From: Saccharina japonica
Lineage: Eukaryota > Sar > Phaeophyceae > Laminariales > Laminariaceae
DNA: 64,000 nucleotides
Assembly: GCA_008828725.1 (NCBI GenBank)
Contig: MEHQ01000128.1
Span: 1,996,679 to 2,060,678 of the forward strand
Direction: 5' to 3'
A model generated the notes under the pieces. That model was not told the DNA's origin and ran no database searches. It saw only the letters and a list, made by a program, of their open reading frames with translations. Of the stretch, positions 34,361 to 46,365 are shown in pieces. The position numbers were made by a program, and so were the translations under genes. Position 1 is the stretch's first letter. Each line of letters begins with the position of its first letter.

Positions 34361-36880
34361 AAAAAGAAAAATATGAATCACAAAAGTAATTAACCGACAG
34401 CAAGCCGGAGCGCATATTCTGCACGCACCATGCATAAACCAACACGTGTACACTATTGAAAATAGTTCCACAATGTTTAGCTCAGGCCTCCGACACTCTC
34501 ACAGGAGGAGATACCGCAACGCCAGCCCGGACAATGCTATCTTCTGCGTTTTGCTCACGTGGCGTATTTCGTTCGACTGCGTGACCTTCCACCTTGTCGC
34601 CAAAGTGGCGAACATATTATTCAGTAGGATCTTCGTATCGTAATCTACAGACTACTGCCGGATACACCTTCATGAAGCGTACCATTCATTGTCGTCGCGG
34701 ACACCTATCTCGCATAAGATGCATCAACTCTAGACATACATGCGTCGTACCAATATCCTCACGAACCCCTTACGCATGCGTCCTATTTATATTATCTTAG
34801 AATGCCCTAAGATGGACCAGCTACTCATGGAACCGTCAACGAGGGGACACTTCACTCAGACAAAAACACACTTGTTACACCCTGGGAAACCACATATCTC
34901 CGTTGACCCCAGGATCGACCATTTCAGTATCACATACACAACCTAATACAACGAAAATATATTGAACACATCAAGAGGAAACCAAGGGGAGATAATGCAC
35001 GTACAAAGTAATACCCAGGTTCACCATCAACAGGGGTAAAGGCAACACAACAACCGATCCATAAAGAGCCATTAGTACGCGAGCGAACGAAATACCTGTT
35101 GATCAAAATGAAAAGGGCGTCAGAATAGGAACAACGAACGCCGCCTTTGGACGAAAAGGGGCATTTTAGAAGTGGTGCAGAAAGGCGAGGAAAACCCGGT
35201 TGTTCCACAACAGCTACTTACGTCCATGGGGAGGCAAACATGACGACGATGGTGGCCACACCTAGGCTTTAGTATCACGGTACGGACCCCCCCCCTCCTC
35301 CTTTTTTATATTACCATATCGACGATGCAGGCTTCCACTAAGGCAGAGTCATATACCCCATTGTATCGGCTTATGGGGTTTGAATCGCCCGGCGATACTC
35401 TTCTGTGTTCCCTTCCCACGAATCTACTTGGCGCATGAAGGAAGTCCACGACCAAGTAACGCTGGTGTCTCGAGTGTTTCGTTGTCCCTCGTGCGTCTCC
35501 GGGCCGTTAGACGTGGCCTTTACCGCACTCGAACTCACTCTGAGAGCGCTTTTAAAAGGATTAGGTTCCTCTACCACGTCGTTCCCCAGCTGTACTGATG
35601 CATAGCATAGGCTAATGGCCTCTGCAACTACCGCACCAATCATTCCCACATGCCCTGCTACGAGCACACCCGCCAATATGCGTTGACTCTCGCTCGACTC
35701 CTGCGATGCGTCGACCTTTAACAGTAGTACGTCAAACATGCTGACAAATATTAGTACATGTCCAAACCGCGATAGCCATGTGTCCGATGCGGATTTATAT
35801 GGCGACAATGCCTCGGACACCACGAAGAAGATAAACGAATTTATGATCGTTATAGCAATTTGCGCCGTATCATTCGGATATATAAAGACGACTACACCCG
35901 TCAACATGATTCGTCTTGCACACTCGACAACCTCATAGTAAAAACAGCTGGGCCGATACGGTGCCCACAAGCTAGACATCGATTGAGCTGCTGTCTTGTC
36001 CGCCAAAATATCTGACAGCACCACGCGGTGACGGTGCAGCAAGACGGAAAATAGCAAGGGTATTCCCACTGGATACACAACGATCATCACCGCAGCATAC
36101 ACTTGAAGGTTTCTATGCTTTGCGTCCGTGCACATAATTCGATAGTCCGCTCGGAGATACTCTTCCCCGTCATCAAGATCATCGCACGCAAACATTCGGA
36201 ACACAGTCGATGACACTGGCGAATACACCATGAACAACAGGAACAGCACCGCAGACAAACTCTTGTTACGAATCGCTTCCCGCACACCATCGACGGCCGT
36301 AGAGTTTCTATGCAGAGCTATCTGGTACGTGATCCCTAGCAACCCAAGCACTGCCAGCGGCCAGATGGTGTCGGCGATAAGCCTATCGTGGAAGTCGATG
36401 CCCGACCATAGGCACCCAGCGGATACCACGAACCCGATATCGAGATTGATAATGTCCAAGCTGTTCATGAAGGTCTGATACACCCCTGGATAGGTGATAT
36501 TAGCCACAGATGCAAACTGCGCGGACGAAAACATGCGATGAGATAGTTGTTGGATTGATTTTCGACGCGAGAGCGCGGCAGGGAGATATCGTTAGCACGG
36601 ATTTGTCGGCGGTTGATCGGTTCGTCGTAACATCAGGCTTGATCTCGAACTGACAACGTGTTTGTCGAGCGGGGCACTACTAACTGGTGAGGTCCTGTGG
36701 CCATGTTTGCCGACCAACTAATAAACGAGTACATTCCAGACACAATCTTGATCTTCAACAGCTTGCGTTGGTGATTCCCTTCAAACACAAAATTCAGGTA
36801 CAGTAATGTCACTTTCCTTGGTCACATTTCGCTAAACAACGAGACTCCATCACTTGCCTGGGTCAAAATCTGCCAAATCA
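34361..36880 (-). repeat. Inverted duplication block A', right copy
   Basis: Counterpart of 14841-17359 in reverse orientation. It includes the last exon and 3' flank of the full-length gene and runs directly into block B' at about 34350, with no insert between them. Confidence 0.85.
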
Positions 36881-39800
36881 CAATGACGCTTTTGAGGGCC
36901 TGGACGGGGAGTTTTCGAAGCATTCTGCTGTATATGCTGGTGATTTCCCGTTCACCGAAGGTCGTAGACAATAGGAATCCCGAGAAAGTCGCTATCGCGC
37001 AGACTGCGACTATCCCGGCGATAGCAGCGATGACCACGAACCACTGGCGCCTTGCTGACGAGCACCGCGTACACGTCGAAGATAGCGACGAGGAGTACCC
37101 ACTTTGGCACACAGAGCAATCTGTTCCAGGCATGCAAATGGCAAGAGGGTTAGCCGAAGAGTTGCGGCACATGTGTAGTATACTACGGCAAACGTTCGTC
37201 ACTTGAGACACCACCCGACGAACACTCAACGCTCACTGACCAGACGGGCATTCACCGCTCACTCACATTGTCCCATATACCCGTCGTCGCAGAAGGAGTG
37301 TGCCCCCGTCTGACCGCCGAGACAGGACTCGGGATTGTAGCACGCAAGGATTGTGTAGCTTTTCGTCGTTGCACGCCAGTAGCCACTGTTAACACTCAAC
37401 GTTTCAAGAGTAGTGCCAGGTGCGACGGAAGTAGTATGTTCCAGTGCAATCGAACAGACTGGAACATAATTGCTGTCGCTGACGGTGCAGTTGTGGCAGT
37501 CGTTCCATTGGGGGCATCCGTGACACACGCTGTCGTAGCGTGCAGTGTCGGAGGAGCCCTGCCATCATACACAAAGAGGGGGCATATTATTTAATATATG
37601 CTGCCGATATTGCATAAGTATGCCACCCCGAACGAGAACGAAGAATTACCACAACCGGCGTTTGCGATGCTTTACCGTCACCGACGCTGTCGCAGCGCTC
37701 CGTGAAACGCCGAAAATATATAGAGTTGTGCCCGTCAAATGCCGGACGAAAGTGCCAAGAGTGGCAGGAGACAAACGTATAACGCATGTATGTAAGTGAA
37801 CGAAAACCCAGAACCGCCGATGCCACCATGACCGATAAACAACCCTCGGGAAATTAGATATGCACCTCTAACGTAGCATGGTCCTTGTTTATAACTTGAT
37901 TATACTATAGAAGCTTCTTACCTCATCGAAAACGGACTGTCGAGACATAAGCAGGCTCAGACCGATTGACAATCCCGTTGCCTAGGTGCCAGCGGAAGCG
38001 GTTGTACAACACAACTGGCATACCGCCAGTCGGAATGATTTCAGCCAAAATGCGCTAGATACCTTTATCGTGCCTCGCACACGCTTCTGGGGGGTTTCCA
38101 GGTTCGGGGCGAGTGCGTGCTTCGATACGGGTAGCACGTTTTAATAATTTTGGTTTCGAGCAGACTATTAGTGAACATATCTACTGAGGGCCTTTACCTA
38201 GGCAATGATATTGGCCATCAGGTTGAACGTTCACCTACCTCAAGGTCGAGGGCTGGGTGGCGTAAGGGGCTGTCATACCAAGATCAAGTATCGCTCTATT
38301 GTAGCTTAGGAAGTTGGTTACGATAGAGGTTCGTAGCACGTTTTGGTGAACTCGGTGTCTGGATGACGGGGGTCCTTAGCCCATACTTGTCGGGATTTCA
38401 TTCTTGTGGAGATAATTTTTCATTGTGTACTCACGCCGTGGGATTTTTTCTCGGTAGCACTTTTGTTCGCCTCCCAAATCAGTTTTTTTGGGGTGAGGTA
38501 TAGACATTCTCCAGTGACCACCCTCAGAAATAACATGGTGCACCTGTGCCGTAGCATGCGTCTTGGAGTGGATACAGAGTTACTCAGATCGAAACTACGG
38601 GTACGACGAGAGGATAGGGTAGGCTTGTATACCTGTAGGCGCTCGTCCAGAAATTCTCCTCCGTCGCAGAATAAGAGATTGCCTTGGAAGGAAGAGGTAT
38701 GTATCTCCAAAGACCCGACGGTGGCGACGGCAAGCCCACTGTTCATCGCCATGTTTGCGGTGAAGGAGCACCCCAATATTGCTGTTACGCCGCCGAGGTT
38801 TAGAGCGCCGCCAACGTCTGGTATACGACCGGTGGGTGTTAAGCAGGCACGGAGTTCAGATGTAGACATCATAGAAATGTACACGATATCAGATACAGCC
38901 ACACACAAGCAGGCACGCCCGCAAATAAGGATAGGTATCACAGAATTCCGCTAGAAACATCAATTATTTGGTAACACTAGGCAACTGCGGCCGTCCATCA
39001 CACACCTGCGACGTTGTTCTCGAAATGTGTGGCAATAAACTCCTCCCGTCCGAACGCAGTTTCCACCGCTCCCCCAGTTTCAAGGGCCGTGTTGCTGATG
39101 AATTCGCACCTCGAAAATACGGTCGGGAACTCGTTAAGTTCGTTGCCGTTTCCGGTACCAAACGATGCGATCGCCCCCCCGACGTTCGCAGAGTTAGACC
39201 GAAAAACCACCCCTTCATAATACTGGCCCCTAGGGTTGCCAGATGAAAACACTGCCCCCCCGTTGGCAAACGCACTGTTGTTCGTGAACGTCGTCACGCC
39301 AGAAATGTTTACTTCTGGACCTTCGTCGGACATAACTCTATATATGGTCAGCGCTCCACCGTTCCGAGTTGAAGCAGTGTTATTACGGAATGTTGTTGTA
39401 CCGTGACAAACGAGATGCGAACGAGAGATGACGCTGATCGCACCTCCGTCTTCGCGGGCTATGTTGTCGGCGAACACGGTGTTACCCGTCCAGGCGATGT
39501 TCGATTGATGCACATGAATCGCTCCTGCCCATCTGGCGATGTTGCTTGAGAACGTTGTTATACCGGTCCAAGAAAGAGTAGAGTCCACAGCAAGATACAG
39601 AGCCCCTCCGAACACAACTGCTGTATTGCTTGTGAACGTGGTATTGCCGCTCCAAGTGCAAATGGAATATTCGAAAATACATAATCCTGCGCCAGCTACG
39701 GCGAAATTGTTTTGGAAGGTCGTATTGCCTGCCCATGAAATGTTTGAATAAGACGCAACGTACACCCCTCCTCCCCGTTGTCCGCCGTTGTTGCTATCGA

Positions 39801-41352
39801 AAACCGTTTCGCCAACCCAAGAAACTGTCGAGTTATACGCCACAATTGCGCCTGCAAAATCAGAAGCATAGTTTCTGATAAACGTCGTCGCTTTACTATC
39901 CCACATAACAGATGACAACCCCGTGTATATCGCGCCTCCTTTCGAACCTGCCGTGTTATTGATAAATTCAACAGATCCACGCCAAGAAATAGACGAACTG
40001 TCCATCACCGCGAGCGCCCCTCCATGATCTATAGCGTAATTATTGCTATATGTGGTGCCGTCACCATCCCACACTGCCGTTGAGGATTGCGCGTATATCG
40101 CACCCCCGTACTCGGCAGTATTTCCCACGAACGTCGTTGTGTTTGTCCAAGACATTTCGGAGTACTCGAGAAGGGCGATGGCGCCTCCTCCGACACCGGC
40201 CGAGTTGTTGTGGAAACTCATCACTCCATCCCACGAAATATTTGACGAGGCTTCCGCCCCTATTGCACCTCCGCTGTCAGAAGCGTAGTTGTTGCGAAAT
40301 ATAGTTTCCTCGCCACTCCACACGGCCGTTGAGGAATGCACGACTATCGCACCCCCATACGTAGCAGTATTTCCCACGAACGTCGTTCTCTTTGTCCAAG
40401 ACATTTCGGAGTTCTGGAGAAGGGAGGTGGCGCCTCCCGCGAAAGCGGCCGAGTTGTTGACGAAAACCGTCAATCCACCCCACGCAATATATGACGACTT
40501 CATCGCCATTATAGCACCTCCACTATAAGAAGCGTAGTTACTGCGAAATACAGTGTCCTCGCCATCCCACACGACCGTTGAGAGTTGCACGAATATCGCA
40601 CCCCCGTTCACAGCAGAATTTCCCACGAATGCCGTTGTGTTTGTCCATGACGTTCCGGAGTTCTCGGCAAGGGCAATGGCGCCTCCTGCGTAATCGGCCG
40701 AGTTGTTGTTGAATGCTGTCATTCCATCCCACGAAATATATGACGAGTATCCCGCCAGTATTGCACCCCCGGCATAAGAAGCATAGTTGCTGCGAAATTT
40801 GGTGTCATCGCCATCCCAAAACACAGTAGACTGGTCCGCGTATATCGCGCCACCATTCGTAGCTGTGTTTGACGCGAACGTCATGTTGCCGCCGAATGAA
40901 ACGTGGGACTGATTCCGAGCGAGGATGGCTCCACCGCTTGTCGCGTTGCCGTTCGTCAGGACGAAATCGGTGAGGTGCAAGGAGGATGCGCCATCGACAG
41001 AAAACAGTTGGGTCGTGTGGTTCCCGTCGGCCGTTGCCCCTGATGCCGCTCCTGTTATGATGACTGACGTCCCTTGCGTGATATATATTGTATGAGGAAC
41101 AACCACGTCGCCACGCCACTGTACAAAAAAGGAGCCATTCGCGCACTGAACCGAACTCGCGAGCGTAGCCGCGTCGTGATTGTTTGCCACAGTCAGTGCC
41201 TGTGTTTCAGGGTGGCAAGGTAGAAGTCCTTGGGTCCAAGCAAACGCTGGAAGTAAGGTCAGCCAAGCAGCCTTCAGAAGACCCATCATGGGAAACCTGA
41301 CAACACGCACGAGATCATCACGGTTGCATGTCGGGTATGCCGTAGTCATCAT
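35371..41352 (-). CDS. Beta-helix surface protein with C-terminal multi-pass membrane domain (POMP-like), five exons
   Basis: My model has exons 41352-39006, 38817-38633, 37558-37267, 37120-36858 and 36516-35371. They join in phase to 4233 bases, or 1410 residues plus stop. Residues 22-41 look like a signal peptide (MMGLLKAAWLTLL...), so the true start may be the Met codon at 41289 rather than 41352. Residues about 130-840 are beta-helix repeats with recurring GGAI/GGAL, W-G-T-F and NN/SN-A motifs. A cysteine-rich linker follows (CHGC near 856, LEHTTS, GYWRAT, then YCSVCQSGYSSS near 942). A first membrane segment lies at about 968-995. Exon 5 adds about seven hydrophobic segments and the family motif YPVGIPLL near 1177. 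Related proteins in algae and stramenopiles share this order; they are thought to be cell-surface or adhesion proteins, and the exact role is unknown. Introns are 188, 1074, 146 and 341 bases; three are GT-AG and the last is GC-AG. Exon structure is inferred without transcripts, but phase and family motifs fit at every junction. Confidence 0.88.
36517..36857 (-). other. GC-AG intron of the beta-helix/membrane gene
   Basis: The donor reads CAG|GCAAGT and the acceptor GCGCAG|TTT, phase 0. No GT donor nearby keeps the family junction (IWQILTQ followed by FASVANITYP). The truncated paralogue keeps a GC donor (CAG|GCATGT at 14880), so this non-canonical site predates the duplication. CAG|GCAAGT is the usual consensus for the minor GC-AG class spliced by the major spliceosome. 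Confidence 0.8.
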
Positions 41353-42413
41353 TAAGCAATCCAGGCCATGGTAGAAGTCACAGAAGGAGCACCCTCAACG
41401 CATATTGGGCCGATGTACTACTGTAGTGGTTATTTTACCGAAGCTTCTATTTCCGTACAACCTCATACAACATTTTAGGACATATGCCAGCCATTAATTC
41501 ATACATCTAACCAGGAAACCGCTTCAATTGCGATTGAATGCGAGTATTTAAATGCGGCGGTGCTAAGCATTTGATGTATCTCTCATTATGCTAGAGGCAT
41601 TCGAAATAACGGTTGCCATCCACGATGGTGAAGATTCTCCAAAACGAAAATGCGGACATGTTTCGAGTGCGGTAATTCGTTTAGTCCAGCAACCCCCCGC
41701 CACTAGAACCACCGCTCTCGCCGCCGCCACCGCCGGACCGGTCGCGGCTTCTCTAAAATTCCACAGTTCGTTTTTCGTGTATGTTTGTTTCATCCTGCAG
41801 TACTGGTACAACGGCACGAGTATACACGCAGTGTTTGTTCCTTCATGCATGTTGTTACTGGAGCCTGTCTTGTGACCACAGACTATATCTTAAAGGCATC
41901 TATGGTTGAGAAAGCGGCAGCAACTACACCCGACCACCGTCCATCAACACACGCCAGTTGACGCCATTTCAAAACATCCTGTTGCGGAAGTTTCCAAATG
42001 GCAGGTATGCTTACATATACCAGGGTAGTACCTGGAATTGTGTTATTGACCGCAGTTCATATATTCTGGACCAGAGGGTTGAATGGTATTCAGTTTGTGG
42101 TCGCTTTCGCTGTTGATGCTGGCAGTGTAATGGGCGTATGTGCCTACTTTAGGCAGCAAGCCAGACCCGTGCTACGGTAGGGGTACGAGCTGGCTCAAGA
42201 TTACCGCACATAATTTGTTGATCATTTAATGTCTACGTCGTGTTTTGGAGGTAGACCCCGACGTTTGGCACACGTACTATCCCATGATATCCTGCCAACC
42301 CGACACCGTACATGTTTTTTCTTTCCTTTGACCTTAACTGACGTAATACGTATCTATCAATACCGTTACGTTTACCGAAACTAGGGTCGGTGATACTTGC
42401 AGCAACTCGTAAC
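41353..42413. other. Upstream region of the beta-helix gene, no promoter motif identified
   Basis: No clear TATA box or initiator could be fixed. Frames at 41588-41875 (plus) and 41563-41850 (minus) overlap each other and have no family match. A 60-codon hydrophobic frame lies at 41998-42180 (plus). None is convincing. Confidence 0.4.
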
Positions 42414-42415
42414 TA

Positions 42416-42669
42416 AGGGCCATTCTTATCGCAGCCCTAAATTTCCTAAATTTCCTAGATTTCCAACATTCTTTTCGCGCAATTTTCTAGATTTCCATGT
42501 TTTCCATTTTTTGTTTTCCCTTTATTGGAACGTGAAGCCTTCCAAACATTTTGCCCTCGGAAGAATTTCCAATAATTCCAATATTTCCAATATTTCCAAG
42601 GTTTTTTTTTTTTTTTGGAAAAAAATATTGGAAATTATGGGGGAAAAGCTGCTCGATAAGAACGACCCT
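42416..42669. mobile_element. Short TIR element, family 3 (copy 1)
   Basis: The 254-base element is bounded by AGGGCCATTCTTATCG and the complement of AGGGTCGTTCTTATCG. The interior is made of TTTCCAATATTTCC-like words with a T tract. The same terminus occurs at 53203, 53438 and, as a lone end, near 17784. Non-autonomous. Confidence 0.75.
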
Positions 42670-43090
42670 AACAAGGCCTTCTTCCACCCTTGCTTTCACT
42701 GTAGTTTTTTTTTTTTCTTTTTTAGCGTTCGGCCACCAACTCACAGCCTTTACCAGTACAATTAAAATACAAGTAAAAAGGCCAGAAGAGCCCGCACCTT
42801 GTCGGCACAAACAACCAGCGCAAATATGGTCATATGCCACACACAGGCCACAACGCCACAAACACGTCCGCCATTGGTGAGGTTGTTCACCCTTGGGTGG
42901 CAAGATTTCAGCCAGTACCACCAACCCTGCCCAACATTCCCACCTCTCGTCCCTACACGGTCCCACCGCACAGCAGTACAACACTCACTAGTTTGGCCGT
43001 GAGGCGAGCGTATGTATCATACACCAGCTGTAGTCCAATGCTTCGTTCTCAACCCCGACGAAAGGCTAGGCTTTTACCTGCTGTGTGTCC
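42670..43090. repeat. Dispersed repeat D, copy 2
   Basis: Co-linear with 24400-25000; the copies are diverged, roughly 75-80% by eye. The left border coincides with the end of TIR element family 3. Confidence 0.7.
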
Positions 43091-43499
43091 ATGTATGAAT
43101 ACCAGGTATACTGCTGTAAATAACAAACACATACTGCTCCTATTATAAGCAGCTTTGTCGCGTAAATACTCTGACCTCTGAACTACTGGTTCGTTTACTT
43201 GCATTGAATTATTGTTTCCTCACTTAACATACACGCACATCGTAGTCAGTGGTGAGGATGAGTCTTCCAGTACGGTTTCTGGGAAATAAAAGCAATAATA
43301 GTTGAAGAACCTGGTACCTGGCACGTCAGTACTCTGCTCCTGGACACTGCAGTTTTACTGCTTGCTGTATGATATGATGATCGTAATATCAGCTTACCGT
43401 TTCGTTCTGCCCATACAACCCATCACCCCTGTTTATTCCGGCTAGCTCTGCCATGTATCCACGTGTTACAGGGGTCTTCCTTTCCGACTTGCGACACCC

Positions 43500-43960
43500 T
43501 CGGGGTAGCACGTATCTCACATCACGAACAGGAGCCTTGCATTCAATACAGAACGTAAAATACATGTTTTACCAGAGCACGATACAAACAAACCGAGAGG
43601 TTGTACGTTTGGTTTCCTTCTTCGCCTAAACGCTGTGTCCATGCATTTTTCCTGTGTGTTGAGTATATAGGAGTCTTTGTTGCTGCTGTTGTTGCTGTTG
43701 TTGCTGCTGATGCTGTTGGTGCTTCTGCTTCTGTTGTTGCTGTGGTTGGTGCTACTGCTGCTGTCGTTGGTGCTGCCGTGCAATATGTTAATGAGCTGCT
43801 GCTGACGAGAGGCAACCCATATTTCTTGCGTCACCCTACTATGACCACTCTAAAGGAAAGCCTTGTATATATACGTAGATATGTTGGAACATTTGGATGT
43901 TGAAAACTCCAATCCTTCCGGCGAAAAAGCAACAATAACAACATCCGCCAACGGCTCGGC
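43500..43960. repeat. GCT/GTT trinucleotide tract inside dispersed repeat D extension
   Basis: 43670-43790 is a long interrupted (GTTGCT)n/(GCTGTT)n tract. All frames across it are open and give Val/Ala, Leu/Leu or Cys/Cys repeats on plus, and polySer/Asn or polyThr/Ala on minus. These are repeat by-products. Confidence 0.65.
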
Positions 43961-44190
43961 AGAGTATCACAGAACACGTGTGAGTCTATCTCATACCACC
44001 GGCGTGGATATTCCGACTTGCGTATACATATGTGCAGCAAACGTGATAGCACAACATGACGCTGCTTCGTTTCTACAGCAGCACTCTGTAGCTTCAGTAC
44101 AAGAAAACACATTTTACAGGTACAGATGACTTGGTTTAAGCAAAACGAAGGCAGATCATCAAATACACGCGCAAAACGTTGCGTTACGCG

Positions 44191-44852
44191 TACCGTATGA
44201 TGACAGTGTATACCACACCCCATATTGTATACCACCCCCCCACGGTATACCACCCGGGTGACCGATATTCTAAAATCCTAAACGACCACCCGAGTTATCA
44301 CCCGGGGTACGGTGTATAGCACACCCCCTGAGGTAATGCCTCATTATCATTATGACACCCCCTAGTTATCACCGCTGGTGAAAGCGTGCCGATCAACAAA
44401 ACGAGCACCGGTAGCGGAACAGCACAGCAGCAGCAGCAGCACACCAGGTGTGCGAGAGTACCACAGCTTACCGTACGGAGACCAGCAGCATGGATGTGGA
44501 GGAGGTCACAGAGCCGTAGTGCAAGCGTGGTTCGTCGCACCGGGCAAAACATGTCTGCGGCTCAGACAACTGCTGCTGCGGTTCCAGGCTCGATCGTGTC
44601 ATTTTTTGTCCGTCTGGCTAGAATATGGCAGCAAGACTCGTTTGAAACCACTGTTATCACCCCCCCATCTTATCATACCCCGACGGTAAACCACCCGAGG
44701 TGGTGAATAATCTAAAATCCCAAACGACCACCCACTTTATCACCGGAGGTACGGTGTATACCACACCCCCACGGTATACCACCCCTGGTGATAAAATTCC
44801 ATAACCCAAAATATTATCACCGGGGGTGTAGTATACACTGTCATATACGGTA
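44191..44852. mobile_element. TIR element with internal CACCCC/GGTATACC repeats
   Basis: Termini are 44191-44221 (TACCGTATGATGACAGTGTA...) and the complement at 44822-44852, differing by one indel and two bases. The ends carry several copies of GGTATACCAC and CCACCCGGGTGA-like words; a GC-richer centre (44380-44650) holds overlapping short frames. No transposase and no clear target duplication. Confidence 0.7.
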
Positions 44853-45371
44853 CTTTTTTTCGATGTCAACTTTGAGTGAGTTTTGCAGCTCCTTAAGGTA
44901 GTACATACAATAAGCGACATCGGCATGTTGCCTTGATAATTGTCCAGTTTTTCGCGACTACCGGTACAATACCACAGCAATTTCCAATAATTTTATTCAT
45001 TACTACAGCAGGTCTTCTAGACAACGATCAACGTTATAGAGTGTTACAGTACTGAATAAACGTAAGCACAACAGTCAACGGCATGAGCTCGGTCTACGCA
45101 CTAATTTGACGTAACGCGTACGAGTGCTGGTAAGGGACTGGTAGGATATGCGACGGAATTATGCACCAGTAATGCGGTTCAATCACGTTCGGGGTATGGG
45201 CCGCCCTGGACCCCGTTTTTAGGGATTTCGTATCTGACGGCGTTATTTTGGTGCGAAAAAAACTGCCTTATTGCCCCTTTTCGCAGGGGCGTTGCCTTAC
45301 GAACATAATATACGTAAGGGACGAAAGAGACGAAACAGCGTCTAGGACAAGCCCCTGCTAAGAAAGGGCTC
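44853..45371. other. Intergenic stretch without recognised feature
   Basis: No repeat or gene recognised between the TIR element and the foldback. Confidence 0.4.
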
Positions 45372-45866
45372 TAAGACATGTCTTAAGGGGCCCCTTCGGT
45401 CATGATGAAACACGAGTCTTCCATCGTTGAAAATATATATATTTTTCGTTTTTTTTACAGCAGCAATACTATTTCTGGTATAATAACACCATATCAGTAC
45501 TCTTTACGGAAAACGGCATATCTCCAGTTCTAATGCTCAATATTTCGCCCACAGAGTATTTGCAAAGAGCCTAGACCATGGTCAAAAATTGTGTCTCGGG
45601 AGGAATATCGATCAGACGCCTTGGTCGTCACGAAAAGTGCCTCTAAAGATGCACTTTTCGTGGTCTAGGCTCTTTGCAAATACTCTATGGGCGAAATACT
45701 GAGCATTAGAACTGGAGATATGCCGTTTTCCGTAAGGAGTACTGATATGGTGTTATTATACCAGAAATGGTATTGCTGCTGTAAAAAAAACGAAAAAAAT
45801 ATATTTTTCAACAATGGAAGACTCGAGTGTCATCATGACCGAAGGGGCCCCTTAAGACATGTCTTA
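45372..45866. mobile_element. Near-perfect foldback element, 207-base arms
   Basis: Arms 45372-45578 and 45661-45866 are reverse complements at about 95%. Both outer ends are TAAGACATGTCTTA (a 14-base palindrome) joined to AAGGGGCCCCTT (a 12-base palindrome). The 82-base spacer holds its own perfect 12-base stem (45629-45640 with 45651-45662, CACGAAAAGTGC / GCACTTTTCGTG). No protein frame. Likely a young foldback MITE; a transcript would form a long double strand. Confidence 0.9.
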
Positions 45867-46122
45867 GCCGCTAGAGGTTAGGTGCAACGATCATCAGGTA
45901 CGTACGAACAAAATTACTAGGGCTGTGAGTTGGCTGACTAATAGTTGCCAGCTAGTTATTAGCTGGCTAGTTTTTTAAGTTAGTTGCGGCTGTGCCAACT
46001 ATCCAACTATTTTTGCTTTTTGGGTTTCCTTGCTTGTAGAAAGGCTTGTTTGGTACGGGGTGTGTATTTCTTGGCGTCCCTAAGCAGTACCACCACGCAC
46101 AGAGAGAGGCCTTCCACAACTC

Positions 46123-46365
46123 GTGGCGCATCAACCCGTCGCCATCGACGGTGCCGGTGCCGATGGCAGGGCCGAGGGTGCCGGCACCGCTGAGCCTGGC
46201 CTGTCGACGGACCATGGCGGTGATGGAGTGTCCGACGAAGAAGTGACTGTACCGAGCGCTCCTCCGAAAGCGAGTGCACGCGACAAGGTAGCGGTTCGCT
46301 ACCGCGTATTGAAGGAGCGCCGGCTTTCCAAGCCCCCCAAACGGGGACAGGGATTCATACTTTGA
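46123..46365 (+). CDS. Hypothetical frame inside the hAT-like element
   Basis: 80 codons: an acidic Gly-rich first half, then a basic second half (ARDKVAVRYRVLKERRLSKP). The latter is matched by IDAVRHRVVNERG in translation of 52640-52700 and its duplicate, suggesting a once-coding origin. No known domain recognised. It could be the N-terminal exon of a lost element protein. Confidence 0.3.
   Translation: MAHQPVAIDGAGADGRAEGAGTAEPGLSTDHGGDGVSDEEVTVPSAPPKASARDKVAVRYRVLKERRLSKPPKRGQGFIL

Noticed and set aside
38406-38954. 182-codon plus frame opposite exon 2 and intron 2 of the beta-helix gene
   Set aside because: Antisense shadow of a confirmed exon.
43517-43903. Ser/Asn- or Val/Ala-repeat frames
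   Set aside because: All derive from one interrupted GTT/GCT trinucleotide tract that is open in every frame.
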